Assembly: GCA_964036045.1 (NCBI GenBank)
Contig: OZ038383.1
Span: forward strand, 33,871,394-33,935,393
Reading direction: 5' to 3'
Length of the DNA stretch: 64,000 nt
Origin: Eutreptiella sp. 'Long Island Sound 2002'
Lineage: Eukaryota; Euglenozoa; Euglenophyceae; Eutreptiales; Eutreptiaceae
Shown here: positions 52,453-62,064 of the stretch, piece by piece
Numbering within the stretch: the stretch's first letter is position 1
How the letters are laid out: each line of letters opens with the position of its first letter
Translations under genes and position numbers: made by a program
The notes under the pieces: generated by a model
What the model was told of the DNA's origin: nothing
The model's database searches: none
Seen by the model: only the letters and a program-made list of their open reading frames with translations

Positions 52453-52841
52453 CGGTTTTAAGAGCATGGGAGGTTAATAGTGGTTGGAGCATGTAAAGAG
52501 TACTGATTTTCCAAATTTTTTATTATACTACGGTTTTCTCTGAGATCGTCGACGACAGGTCGTAGCTTAGAGGAAAAACACAACTCTAAGGTTGGTAGAG
52601 TGTGGGTTCAAACCCCATGGAGGGGGTATTTGAGGTCAAAAATTTCATTTTTCATGTATAATACCATTTTTGTGTATATTTTGAGGGTGCCCGTTTCAAT
52701 GAAAGGTAGCAAAGGGCACCAAAAGAGCAGAAAACAGAGAAAACAAACCGGTTTTAGGGAGTTGGCCCATATATGTGTCTTGTGTAGTGCTATTGCTTCG
52801 CCATCTCTTCTTTCCTCCTCACCTATTCGGGTAAATCCGAG
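52453..52841 (+). repeat. Right inverted terminal repeat of element D
   Basis: Inverse of the left repeat up to about 52790, plus a terminal extension of about 40-50 bases present only on the right and in the internal complementary region. Confidence 0.88.
52555..52625 (+). other. tRNA-like module in the terminal repeat of element D
   Basis: TAGCTTAGAGG (52563-52573) fits the A box and GGTTCAAACCC (52605-52615) the B box of pol III genes, about 32 bases apart. A short hairpin (CAAC/GTTG) lies between. The same module is present inverted in the left repeat. A full cloverleaf is not clear. Confidence 0.55.
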
Positions 52842-54775
52842 GGCATGCTGCAGGTGGCCCTGCTCGTCTCTGGCATCACACCAGAAGAGCTCCCTGATGT
52901 TCTCCATGATACGGGTGTGGGCGTGTTTGGGGGTAGTCCCCTGCCCGGGTCGGGACCCTTGGTACCCTTTGCCATGACCTCCAGAACCTCCTCCTCCAGG
53001 ACGGTAGTTGTTCAGGTGCTGTTCGCTCTCCTTCTCCAGCGCCAGCTCCAGGAGTAGCACGCATAGATCCTCGTAGCGGAGGGATCTAGCCTTGCGCTCC
53101 GCCGTCGAACGGCACTCGTCCCACAGCTCTCGAGGGAGCTTGGCCACCAACCAGAACAGCAGGTCGTCGCTGCTGTAGGAACCGGGCGTCAATCGTCCAG
53201 CCCAGTGGTCCAGGTCAGCCAACAGCTCAGAGACCCTAGAGGGGCTGGGGTTGTTGGGCAGCACGGGCAGGTTCTGGATCTCGGCCCGGATGGAGAGGTC
53301 GGTTTCGTAGGTCGGGTACTGCCTCTCCAAGGCAACCAACACATCGGCAAAGGTGGCGGAGTTAGTCACGATCTACCTGACCTGCTTCTCCAGGTACTTG
53401 GTCTTGCAGCACTGCACGAGCAGATCGCACTTGACTCGTCAACTAGCGTGGGTTTGGCTGGTCAATCGGAGAAAGCGGCCAAAATTCTCAGCGAACTCGC
53501 TGAGGTCCTTGCCTGTGAACTCAGGCAGGTTCACAACGATCTTGGAGGTGGCAATAGCCTTCGCCTCCTCAGACCTGCGTCCCTCAGGGCGTCGGGTCTT
53601 CTTCTTCTTCTTCTTCTTCTTTCTCCTCGGGTTCTCGGGGTTTTCCGGGTCATCGTCCTCCGAGGGCGAAGAAGAAGTCATAGACGGCGGCTCATCATCG
53701 GAGGGGTTTCCGCCTAGATCACTAGAGCCATAAGGCTCCACGTCCACCATTGCCCTCAAGGCTGTCAGCCCCAGCCGGTCCAGCTCGCCCCTTGTAGAGT
53801 TCGTCACGTGGCTGTAGGGCGGCTGGGCCGTTCTCGGTACGGAAGGACTTCTCGGTATCGCTGCAGGGGTCGGCATCGGTCGGCTCCTCAGGCTTCCCAG
53901 GTTGTTTGTCAGCCCTGCCACCAGGTGTTTGGCCTGTACTCGATGGAGTGACACTCCCACCGTGGTAGGTGACGCTCGGGGCGGTATCATCAGGGGCTCC
54001 AGTTTTTCTCCCATCTCTTGAGTGAGGTCGCCAACGATTTTAGAAGTGGCTCCTCGGAGCACCTCGTTGATCTCCCACCGCGTCAGGGACCTGTTGGAGG
54101 ATCTCCCCGATCCTCTACTCCTGCCTCCAAGAGACTCAGGTCCTCTCCTCAACCCACTCAAGGTTGCATACCCAGGTGCATACCCAGGAACATCCACATA
54201 GGTTCCCGTAGCGGGTAGAGGATGGTGATAGTCAGCCGCATACCATCGCAGCGCAGAACTGGAAGCCACCGGCTCACTGGCAGTAGTTGCCTCAGGAAAC
54301 GCAGTGGTAGGTGGGCCCAAACCATAGGCAGGGGAGGCAGGCATGCCAGTAAAGCCTGTGCCCTCCGCCATAGGCGGGTTGGTTATGGGAGTGGATGTTG
54401 CAGCGGCTGGGTCTGGAATTGGGAATGTGGTGGTTATAGGAGAGGGTGATGCGTGGAGGCCAGAAGCGCTTGGTGCGCCTTCGAAGCTAGGGTCATTCGT
54501 CAGGTCTTGCCCTTGGTCCTCTCCTTCGTCTGCTTCGTCTCCAGCATCCTTCTCGCTCTCTCTCTTCCTCTTCACAGGCTGAGTGACCACCTCCTCGACT
54601 GAGAGGGCCCTGAAGGCCGACTGGAGTCCATCCAGCGAGTCCTCAGCCAGGTCCACTGGCCCATGTAAGGGCTCCGAAGGTACAGCGCTAGGTCCAGGTC
54701 CAGGTTCACCAGGTGCTGGCCTCCTGGTGCCTCAGGCGCTGACTTCACGTCGGTGTCCTCCTTCTTTGTGTCCAT
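52842..54775 (-). pseudogene. gag: Gag N-terminal and capsid part of element A
   Basis: Starts near 54775, shifts frame around 54.6-54.7 kb, then runs to 52842, where element D interrupts it. The N-terminal half is Pro/Ser-rich with an acidic stretch followed by a Lys run (about 53600-53640). The capsid part matches element B (FTGKDLSEFAENFGRFLRL, then DLSIRAEIQNLPVLP). At least two stops break it, at 53439-53441 and about 53374-53376; the second falls where B has Gln (CAG), consistent with C-to-T change. Confidence 0.8.
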
Positions 54776-54862
54776 CTTCGTTCGCCCTTCTAATTATATG
54801 TGACTGATCTCGGCGCACTGGTTGTACGGTACGGGGTTGCTGCCGGTACGCAGAGACAGTCT

Positions 54863-54876
54863 GCCTCTTGCTACCA
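54863..54876 (-). promoter_or_regulatory. Primer-binding site of element A
   Basis: The minus strand reads TGGTAGCAAGAGG starting with the last base of the 5' LTR. It matches the initiator-Met site of element P except for one extra A. Confidence 0.6.
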
Positions 54877-55661
54877 GAAAAGTTTATAGTGATTTCAACA
54901 CTGTGTTTGTGCCTCTCCTGCTGCTTGCTGCTGGTGTAGGGTTTCCTGCTGCTTGTTTCTGAAGATGAAAAGGTTTTGTTTGCTGAAATACAATCAATCC
55001 AGGATAGCCCAAGCCAGAGATATGCAAGTAGAAGAGAATCAGGATCAAAGCATGAAGGGCTGCAGTGTAAACAGTAAAAGATGAAAGGATATTCACAGAA
55101 ACTGCAACTCAGGTCAAATCGGATTCCATATTCACAAAGATAGCTGTATTGTTTTGGAAAAGAGTTGGAAAACTGCCCCATGGTCAGTCAATCTCCATAG
55201 TGCCATCTCAGAAGATGTGCACTCTTTGTTTTGGGTCCCATATGTGCTGAGGTGGCAGGGCATGTGGCGATGAGGTCACTGCCATGTCACATGGGATCTT
55301 CCTACTTAGCTAGGCTGACCGGGAATTGAGCCCAGGACCTCTCGAAAAGAGGTGCCCAGCCCCCTAGGGTGCATACCACTAGGACAGCTAGGAATTCATG
55401 AGAAAAAATAGATAAATTCATAGGCCCTGCCCTGGATATGTCAGTTCTCAGTCGACTCAGGAAAACATGTATTGCCTCACATTGATAGGGGATTAAGGGG
55501 TCCACTCCATATCCTGATTTAGTGTTTGGTTCCATGGGTCAAAATGTGTTATCACCACTTTTGGTTGGGCCAATACTAAGATGGAAATGCCTGTGTGCTT
55601 GGAACACCTCTAATACAACTAGAGTATGCCTCAAAGCATTGGAAAAGCACTTTTTCTTACT
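54876..55661 (-). repeat. 5' LTR of element A (786 bp)
   Basis: Direct repeat of 29539-30319. On the minus strand it starts AGTAAGAAAAAGTGC at 55661 and ends CTTTTCT. It holds a tRNA-like module at about 55313-55391, where the T-loop carries one change (GGGAATTGAGCCC on the plus strand). Confidence 0.92.
55313..55391 (-). other. tRNA-like module in the 5' LTR of element A
   Basis: Same A-box/B-box module as at 29971-30050, with one substitution in the B box. If transcribed by pol III it would lie upstream of gag. Confidence 0.5.
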
Positions 55662-55666
55662 GACAG
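55662..55666. repeat. Target-site duplication GACAG, right of element A
   Basis: Second copy of the 5-bp duplication flanking element A (see 29534-29538). Confidence 0.9.
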
Positions 55667-55907
55667 CATAAAGCCCTACATCCGTTGAGAGGGACAGCCA
55701 GTATGGGAATTCCCGATGCCACCTATCAAAACCGGGGACTCCCCTCGACTTGTCAAGATTCTGGCTAGACGTCGGGTGGGATCAAAAAAGCGCCGCACCT
55801 TCCTGTACCGCTGTGAATGGGATGACGACAAATGGTCTTGGGAGTCGAGTAAAGCTCTAGAGGATGATCCCGTGTACCTTGAGTTCCTTCGACTCCACCC
55901 TGAGTAA
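55667..55907 (+). pseudogene. pol: Chromodomain end of element C integrase
   Basis: Resumes the frame broken by element A, with one TGA (about 55687-55689) before the open stretch 55716-55907. The chromodomain reads LVKILARRRVG, then FLYRCEWDDDKWSWESSKAL: the usual core strand pattern and WxWE motif are visible. It should bind histone tails to guide integration. Confidence 0.75.
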
Positions 55908-55943
55908 CCTCACTTCTCTGCAGCGTGGTTTTTCGAAAAACTA

Positions 55944-56609
55944 ATGCGGGGTTCCAGGTCGACCACTGGAGCCTCCGCCTACGGTTTTACGCCCCGGACA
56001 TCCCGAACTTCCTCTGAACCTCCGCCCTCTCGAGCATCACCGTGGAATATCATGGACGTTGACGAGATCCACAACGCTGCCGGCAGAGATGGCGATGGTG
56101 CCGAAGCCCCAGCGACATCGACCTCAGCTCGCCGCTGTCGATCAGTAGCGTCAGCGCCAACTCGACCAAGTCGACCACTAGACCCGTTCTCGGCGCCGAA
56201 CTACAGCCAATCGGCATACGCTGGAAGTTCGAAAGGAAAAGGAGGCCCCTCGTCAAAAGGAGGCAAGGGAGGTGTGTCCTCCCGCGAGGAATTGGCAGGA
56301 GTAGCACCGAGTGAACGAATCGTCATGTCAGGAGCCACCACAGGCTTCGAAATGCCCGAACAAGCTCCCGTCAATTGGCCTATCCTGGAATCAACCAGGG
56401 GAGGGGGGCCCCCACCCCGCATTGACCCACATTTGTGCAAGCTGTACGGGCCCCCGCCCCAGGGCGACGTTGAATACTATCGAGGACAGTGCTCGAGCCT
56501 CGAAGTGCCTGATACACACTCCAATTCTTCGGAGGAATGGGTTCATTCACACCCAGAGTCGTTCGATCCTGTTGAGGATCTCGCTTGCTACACGGGGTAC
56601 GACAACTGA
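55944..56609 (+). CDS. Additional ORF downstream of pol in element C, part 1
   Basis: 221 codons, unrecognised. Ser/Pro/Gly-rich, probably disordered, with a basic Gly/Lys stretch (SSKGKGGPSSKGGKGG) and an acidic tail. It starts 37 bases after the chromodomain stop. Position after pol is where some LTR elements carry an extra gene. Confidence 0.45.
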   Translation: MRGSRSTTGASAYGFTPRTSRTSSEPPPSRASPWNIMDVDEIHNAAGRDGDGAEAPATSTSARRCRSVASAPTRPSRPLDPFSAPNYSQSAYAGSSKGKGGPSSKGGKGGVSSREELAGVAPSERIVMSGATTGFEMPEQAPVNWPILESTRGGGPPPRIDPHLCKLYGPPPQGDVEYYRGQCSSLEVPDTHSNSSEEWVHSHPESFDPVEDLACYTGYDN

Positions 56610-56629
56610 TCCCCTTCCTCTGCTCAGCA

Positions 56630-58770
56630 TCCGGATGGAATCAACCATGGGTCGACAGTTCGTGGACAGGGAGGCCGAACACCTCCAGGAACCAATTGTC
56701 GTGGGGGGGAGAGCCGAACACTTCCAAGAACGAGAACACCTCCAACAACGAACCATCGTGGGGGGGAGAGCCGAACGCCCCGAACGACGAATCATGGGTC
56801 AACCAATCATGGCTGTCCAACGCCCCCAGAACGCAAGCTACCACTCGACGAACCATTCCGATTCCTACCTCAAACAAGACGACGACGATGACGCCTACGG
56901 AGATCCACCCGATTCCTACATCAATGACGACGAGGACTATTCGTACGCCACACAGAGTTGGTCGACGCCACCGCCCAGTTTCGATACTGTTCGACAACCA
57001 GAGTCGCTGTGGCAGCCATATCGTATGCAACAATACGACCATCAAGTCGAGACTGTCGACGAACTCCGACGCCTGGGCACGTTCGGAATGAAGCCACCCT
57101 ATCGATTTGGGACGCACGAAGACGATCCACTTGCGACAGAGTGTACCAAACTCGACCCGCAGCTGCTTACCATCGCGTCAAGTGCCATGGCCAGTCAACG
57201 ACGAAGTCACCTATTCCTAAGCGAACGCCATGCAGCAGTTGTGTTGAGTATTAACGCCGCTATCGCCAAATTGCGCAGAGTCATTGACATAGACAGCTGG
57301 GGTCGAACAGCGCCGTTTCCCTATGAGACGACGCAAAGCGCGCCTGACACATCCTTCGATGAACAGGGAATTGCTGGTAGCGCACCGAGCTACCAGTGGT
57401 AGACAAAGATCGAAGTGGCTTGTCAGAACTTTCGAAGGACCCTCCTCGACTGGCGGCAATGCAACGAAGAGCTCGACTGGGGATTCAGGAACAATCTCGT
57501 CGAGAACGACCTGCCCAATCAAATTGCACCCCTGAACCGCATGCATCGAGAGTTTTGAGGGATCGATGACCTGATGCACGTCGCCGATGGAATCGACCTA
57601 ATCTTCAGGTACCGACGTTTCTGGACAGCAGACAAGATGCGTCGAGCAGCCCTCTCTGCCGTTTCGATCCTTGGGCTCGTTCGAGACATCCAGAAGGTTT
57701 GCCAGACGAAGGACTGGTTGTTCCAAGATCGAGCCCCCTTTCTCGCGTACAAGGTCGAGTTCCTTCTTCGAGGACACCAATTGAGAGGCCTACGAGGTAC
57801 CACTCGACTCGGGTACAAACGATATGGGTGTGCTCCACATCAAACACAGGATCTTATGGTCCAGCTCCATGAGTACTATGGACTAGGAGAATCGACCGGA
57901 CCTGATGCGTACAACGCCGTCGCACCAGGTGCCCCCATCGACCTAGTCCAGCTGGCGACGATTTACCAGACTGGCCCTGGACAAATCAGGTACTACGACT
58001 TAGATAAGGAGATTCGACGAGTTGCCCGCCTTCACTCGACCAGTGAGGAGTACATCAACCTCTTTCCTTTCGAGGACGCCACTGATTTGGTTCGACGTCT
58101 GGGTACCTCGAAATACCTCATGTCATCCTTCGAAAGCGGATACGAAGATGGACGACATTGGCATCGAGCGGTCAAGTTCCCAAGAGATGGTTTCGCCGAT
58201 GAACGGTAGGAGCTCGAGTCCAGCGAGTCACCCGCGAGCGACCCGTTCCTCCCGGACCCTGTCGACCACCGGTTCTTGCCGGCAGATTCGAACGTCTATC
58301 GGCATCACTTGGACATCCCGTTCTTCAAGTACCTCACGCCCATCCATGACGATTTCAAAGCTGCCCATCAACGCAAGGTCAGCTGCCGAGACCAGGTCCT
58401 CGAGGCGGTCATTGTCGACACGGCTTCGAGCCTTGTGACTGCAGAAGCGGTTCGATTCGCTCTGCAGAGTGCTCTTGCCCATGGCCAGTATGTGGATCAA
58501 CACCTCGGTCGACTCCAAGCGAACTCACGAACCAGCAGCCTCCAGATCATTGACCAATATGCCCTCGGTCCTGGAGGCAACAACGTCAGTGTCATCATCG
58601 TTGTTCGGAGAGTTTCGATTGCCGACACACCGTGGTGGCGAGTCGATGCGCGAACTGGTCAGTTCTACCACAGCATGGCCGCTGGTACTGGTTCGAAGCA
58701 AACCTATCGATGGTCCACCGGTCGACATGACGCGTTCTCCTTCGAGGTCACCAATGGATTTATGGAATGA
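56630..58770 (+). pseudogene. Additional ORF downstream of pol in element C, part 2
   Basis: One frame stays coding-like for about 710 codons, broken by TAG at 57400-57402, TGA at 57556-57558 and TAG at 58207-58209. It opens with a short repeat (VVGGRAEHFQ..., also read as WGGEPN in the next frame), then an acidic Asp-rich segment, then globular-looking sequence (RRAALSAVSILGLVRDIQKV, DLVQLATIYQTGPGQIRYY, SVIIVVRRVSIADTPWWRV). I cannot name the family. All three stops could come from CGA or CAG by C-to-T change. Confidence 0.5.
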
Positions 58771-58779
58771 AGACATTTG

Positions 58780-59110
58780 GAAACCGTCGAACCTTTGAAA
58801 TCTTTATTCGCCCAAGGCAAAAACATTGGGACCGGGACAATTTCGAGCGCTTGCCCGTGAGCATGTCTTCGTATTCCAGTACAAGTGCCCCGTCGACGGC
58901 CGGCCTGGTGATCCCAACCTTCGATTGCTCAACCATCCATCTGGTATCCTGATTCAGAAGCGTGCCCTCGAAAGCGACATTCGTCAACACTACACGGGTC
59001 ATGACACCTTCAAGTTCATGGCTGGCGTCGAGACACTGAGGGAAGTGCACGAAGTATGTCGACTCCAGGTCGATTGCTCGTCCACATTCGAGTGGGGCAC
59101 GGACTGCTGA
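58780..59110 (+). pseudogene. Possible further coding stretch of element C
   Basis: In the next frame (58826-59110) a coding-like peptide (EHVFVFQYKCPVDGRPGDP, FKFMAGVETLREVHEV) ends at TGA 59108-59110. It may be the C terminus of the preceding degenerate ORF after a frameshift. Confidence 0.4.
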
Positions 59111-59125
59111 AACGACAATTGGAAC

Positions 59126-59218
59126 GCCAAGTAATGGCTGATTCGATAGTCTGCATGCCAAGTAATGGCTGATTCCATAGTCTGGATGCCAAGTAATGGC
59201 TGATTCGACAGTCAGGAC
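59126..59218 (+). repeat. Three tandem 31-bp repeats
   Basis: Units start at 59126, 59157 and 59188, each opening GCCAAGTAATGGCTGATTC, with few differences between them. Confidence 0.9.
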
Positions 59219-59240
59219 ACCATTAATGGTGTCGACTGTC
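59207..59240. repeat. Inverted repeat / hairpin after the 31-bp repeats
   Basis: A perfect 18-bp palindrome (59216-59233, core ACCATTAATGGT) is flanked by GACAGTC and GACTGTC, extending the pairing to nearly the whole 34 bases. Confidence 0.85.
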
Positions 59241-59746
59241 TTAATATGCCCTGTCGATTTGACAGATGTATAGTCCTGTTGGTTGTTTGTGTGCTGGCCA
59301 CTCAGCTTCGATGGCTGTGCCCAATGTTATGGTATTTGGACGGGCCCACAGCCTTGCTGTGGGTAGCGCCTGTGCAGTGTGCCTGGGGAAATTGTCTTCT
59401 GCAGCTTCTGCCAAGACACAGCCGTGGCAGAGTCGAACACAGCGTATGAATGAGGCGCTGACGACAGGTATACCATATACTGTACCTCAGTGTGTGGGTT
59501 TCGACCACTATTATGCTTCAGGTAGCCAGCACATGTCGAGGTCCATAAAAAAGCTTTTTCTGGGCCTGCCTTTCCGGGTTTGACAGTGTGACGCCCAGCC
59601 AGACAAGTGAGACCTCTTCGAGTTCTCAGGCGGGGGTAGTGTTATGGCTTCGAACAGCAGCAGCCCAGCGAGCGCGCGAGTTGCAATCGCAGTCGCAATT
59701 GCACTGCAGCCTGTGAATACATCTGAAGCATCGAGATGCCAGTTGC
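59241..59746. other. Boundary region between elements C and E
   Basis: No gene. A purine-rich GGCGGGGGTAG followed by TGTTATGGC at about 59628-59648 looks like a polypurine tract and LTR start, but no second copy is present to confirm it. Confidence 0.35.
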
Positions 59747-60433
59747 GTGACCGAAGTGCTGTATGATAATTCGATATCTCTGGACAGGGTTTTCGTCTTT
59801 GAATTTGTGCAGTGTCTATGCATTGGTGCTCCGCCCAAAGATCCTACGCAGAAGAGGTTTGTCAGATTTTGGGATTTTCGAGAAACAAGAGAAACAAGAG
59901 AGTTCCCAAGTCAAACCACAACAATAGTCCAATACGCGAGTGTGGAATTGAAGCTTAATTCCAAAAGAGAGGCTCACATTCAGGACCGTCACGGCCATGG
60001 GAATCGCGAGCGCCGGGACAATCAGAATTATCGCGCCATCCACGAATATCCAACCGTCGGGGGAGACCGATGTAAAGATCCCGGGTCCGAGGATGGGAAG
60101 ATGTCGTCCGGCGGGGAGTACATGACTCGGGAAGATCATGAACATGCATACTTCTTCGCGTTCGTGGCCCACAACACGAAAGCGTATGGTCATGAGAAGG
60201 CCAGTTCGACGAAAGCACTAGCCCGTCAAGGAAACGAGCCGCGGGGAATTGGAAATCCGCCGTTGAGCTTTACCGAGTACCGGCGCAAACATGGTGGGTG
60301 CTGGGTCTGCTATGAAAAAGGGAAATCCCATAAGCAGGACCACAAAACGTGCAAGGTGTACGAGGAGGACAAGCGGGCATACTTCCAAGTTCACCCCGAA
60401 AAAATCCCCAAAGAGAAGCGGATTGACGAATAG
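59747..60433 (+). CDS. gag: Gag-like ORF of element E
   Basis: 228 codons, ending IDE then TAG. The C-terminal half has a Cys/His group, CWVCYEKGKSHKQDHKTC, a non-standard zinc-knuckle-like arrangement (CX2C, then two His, then Cys), followed by basic sequence. The N-terminal part is charged and probably disordered. It is much shorter than gag of A, B or P. The start is uncertain, since the first 40 codons may be leader. Confidence 0.5.
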   Translation: MTEVLYDNSISLDRVFVFEFVQCLCIGAPPKDPTQKRFVRFWDFRETRETREFPSQTTTIVQYASVELKLNSKREAHIQDRHGHGNRERRDNQNYRAIHEYPTVGGDRCKDPGSEDGKMSSGGEYMTREDHEHAYFFAFVAHNTKAYGHEKASSTKALARQGNEPRGIGNPPLSFTEYRRKHGGCWVCYEKGKSHKQDHKTCKVYEEDKRAYFQVHPEKIPKEKRIDE

Positions 60434-60972
60434 AAAAAAAGACAAGCTGATGGGGGTCGACATGTGGGATCAAGTCACCCTGGCGATCAGCGGATTCAGT
60501 GAATGAATGAGGTTGCCGAGTCGCTAAGGAAGGCCACGGAGGACTTGAAAATTTGCAAGAACGAATGGGTGGGCAAGGCCCGGGTGATTTGCAGCAGCAT
60601 GGTGCTGCCGTAAACCGGACCTAGAGAAGCCCCCACGGGGATGGGACACCGGATATCCCTCCGCCAGAAATCAGCAAAAGAGAAAGAATGAAGATACCAA
60701 CAGTACCCAAGAGGGCTCTGGAAGAGCCAAGTACGCTGACCTTTGCAAGTCCCGGCCCATGGAACACCCTTCCAAGGAGAGTACGTATGGATTTGGGTTG
60801 CACACAAATAAATGATGGAGAGACCACGGAGAGCCCCGTGGATTGCATTGACCAGCCCAGGATCTACACCATCCGGGATCATACGCTCGCAGTATTGCTG
60901 CACCCAAGCATACTAGTGTTGCATGCCGTGAAAGTTGTCCATACTCTAAACGGAGACTAACGGCAGCTGCAC
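60434..60972 (+). other. Broken interval between gag and protease of element E
   Basis: Short frames in all phases. A coding-like piece (60688-60960, plus) precedes the protease, but no domain is recognised. Confidence 0.35.
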
Positions 60973-61179
60973 TTGAAAGTGCCAGTATGGTGCGGAAAGA
61001 AAGAGGTGATTGCGGATGTATTGGTGGACACGGGTGCCCAAGTGCGTTTGGTTCCGAAGGGATTATTTTCCGAAGAATTTCTGAAGCCCAGCCGAAGACC
61101 GGTTCGCTTGCAAGTCGCCAATGGCAAAATTATGGGTGCGGGTACCCATGAAGCCACTATCGGTACCGAATTTTGGTAA
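60973..61179 (+). pseudogene. Aspartic protease fragment of element E
   Basis: The retropepsin site reads VLVDTGAQVRLVPKGLF (Asp at residue 18). It stops at TAA 61177-61179, with the second half in shifted frames (IMGYDF at about 61267-61285). Confidence 0.7.
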
Positions 61180-62064
61180 CATGATCTCTTGAACCAACCT
61201 GATTTGTCGAAGCGGATCGTACTTTCTGGGAATTTTTAGGCCGCGGATATTTTGGATTGGGATATTATTATGGGGTATGATTTTACGGTAAGCAACGCCA
61301 TTGGAGCTCTTCCTCACCGTGCAACTTTGGTTCGAGAGGACAAGGAGCGTCTCAATTGGCTATCTACGGATTATCTCAGTGAACCAGAGATGGGAAGGAA
61401 GGAATCGTGCGGGCGGTAAAGACCGTGAGTACCAATGGGGACCGCAGAGGTCATCTCCTCGAATATGGCATGGCGCCACAAGTGTACAGTCGCATGGTTC
61501 AACAACTTGGAGGCGAAAAACCCGATTCGGGCGTATTTGCTTTCCCGGATGCCCCGCAGCTAAGGTGATGTACGAGGCATTGGCATAGGGGGTACTCTGC
61601 GTGGTCAACGCATTGGGGATTGAAGGAGTGGGGGCCCATGTACTGGCATGGTGCTCAAGAAGACACCAGACGTACGGTGAACAAGATTATTGCGGATAGA
61701 GCAATGGGTATCCTGGTCGTGACGGGCATAGGATCCAGCCCATGTCCGTTTGGGGGATCCTAAACCGACTTTGTACTCCATCACCCTCAACGAGATGTAA
61801 TTCAAACCTGAGGAGCAGTTGTTCATCGACGCCAAGGGTATACCATTGCCCGCCCCGGGACAAGCATGGAGTACCAAGGCTTACTTGGTTGCTGGTTCAC
61901 ATTGCCAACCCACTGGTGATTAAGCGTTCATCAGGAGGGTACGGGCCATGCCGATGAGGGTCACGGTTGAAGAAAAGAGTGACCCTACGGAGAGTGTTGA
62001 TGTACTCTCTCACTCGGAGATCGACTGGGTTGTCGCCTACATGCAGATGGGTATGCATGACTGA
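61180..62064 (+). pseudogene. Protease-to-RT linker of element E, heavily broken
   Basis: Frames change several times with no long ORF; only short peptides recall a pol linker. It has no Dam-like motif that I can see, unlike elements A, B and P. Confidence 0.4.

Larger units (their letters stand above)
47867..52841 (+). mobile_element. DIRS-like tyrosine-recombinase retrotransposon 'D' inside gag of element A
   Basis: About 4,975 bp with inverted terminal repeats (47867-48212 and 52453-52841), an internal complementary region (52270-52381) joining copies of both ends, a gag-like ORF and an ORF with RT, RNase H and tyrosine recombinase. These are the defining parts of DIRS elements. No target-site duplication is visible, as expected for tyrosine-recombinase integration. 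Both ORFs are intact, so the copy may be recent. Gag codons of A resume on each side. Confidence 0.92.
29539..55661 (-). mobile_element. Ty3/gypsy LTR retrotransposon 'A' (host of nested elements P and D)
   Basis: Minus-strand element with LTRs at 54876-55661 (5') and 29539-30319 (3') and 5-bp duplication GACAG. After subtracting elements P (31952-41745) and D (about 47867-52841), its own length is about 11.35 kb, matching element B (11.2 kb). Order: primer site, gag, protease, Dam-like domain, RT, RNase H, integrase, chromodomain, long 3' region, purine tract. It shares AG...CT LTR ends with B. Gag has stops and a frameshift, and pol two frameshifts, so it is dead. Confidence 0.9.
55667..59240 (+). 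mobile_element. Ty3/gypsy element 'C', right part
   Basis: Continuation of element C beyond A: the chromodomain end of pol, then about 3.2 kb of degenerate coding sequence sharing the high TCGA/CGA use of the left part. The 3' LTR is not resolved because the 5' copy is absent; short tandem repeats and an inverted repeat at 59126-59240 may be near its end. Confidence 0.75.
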
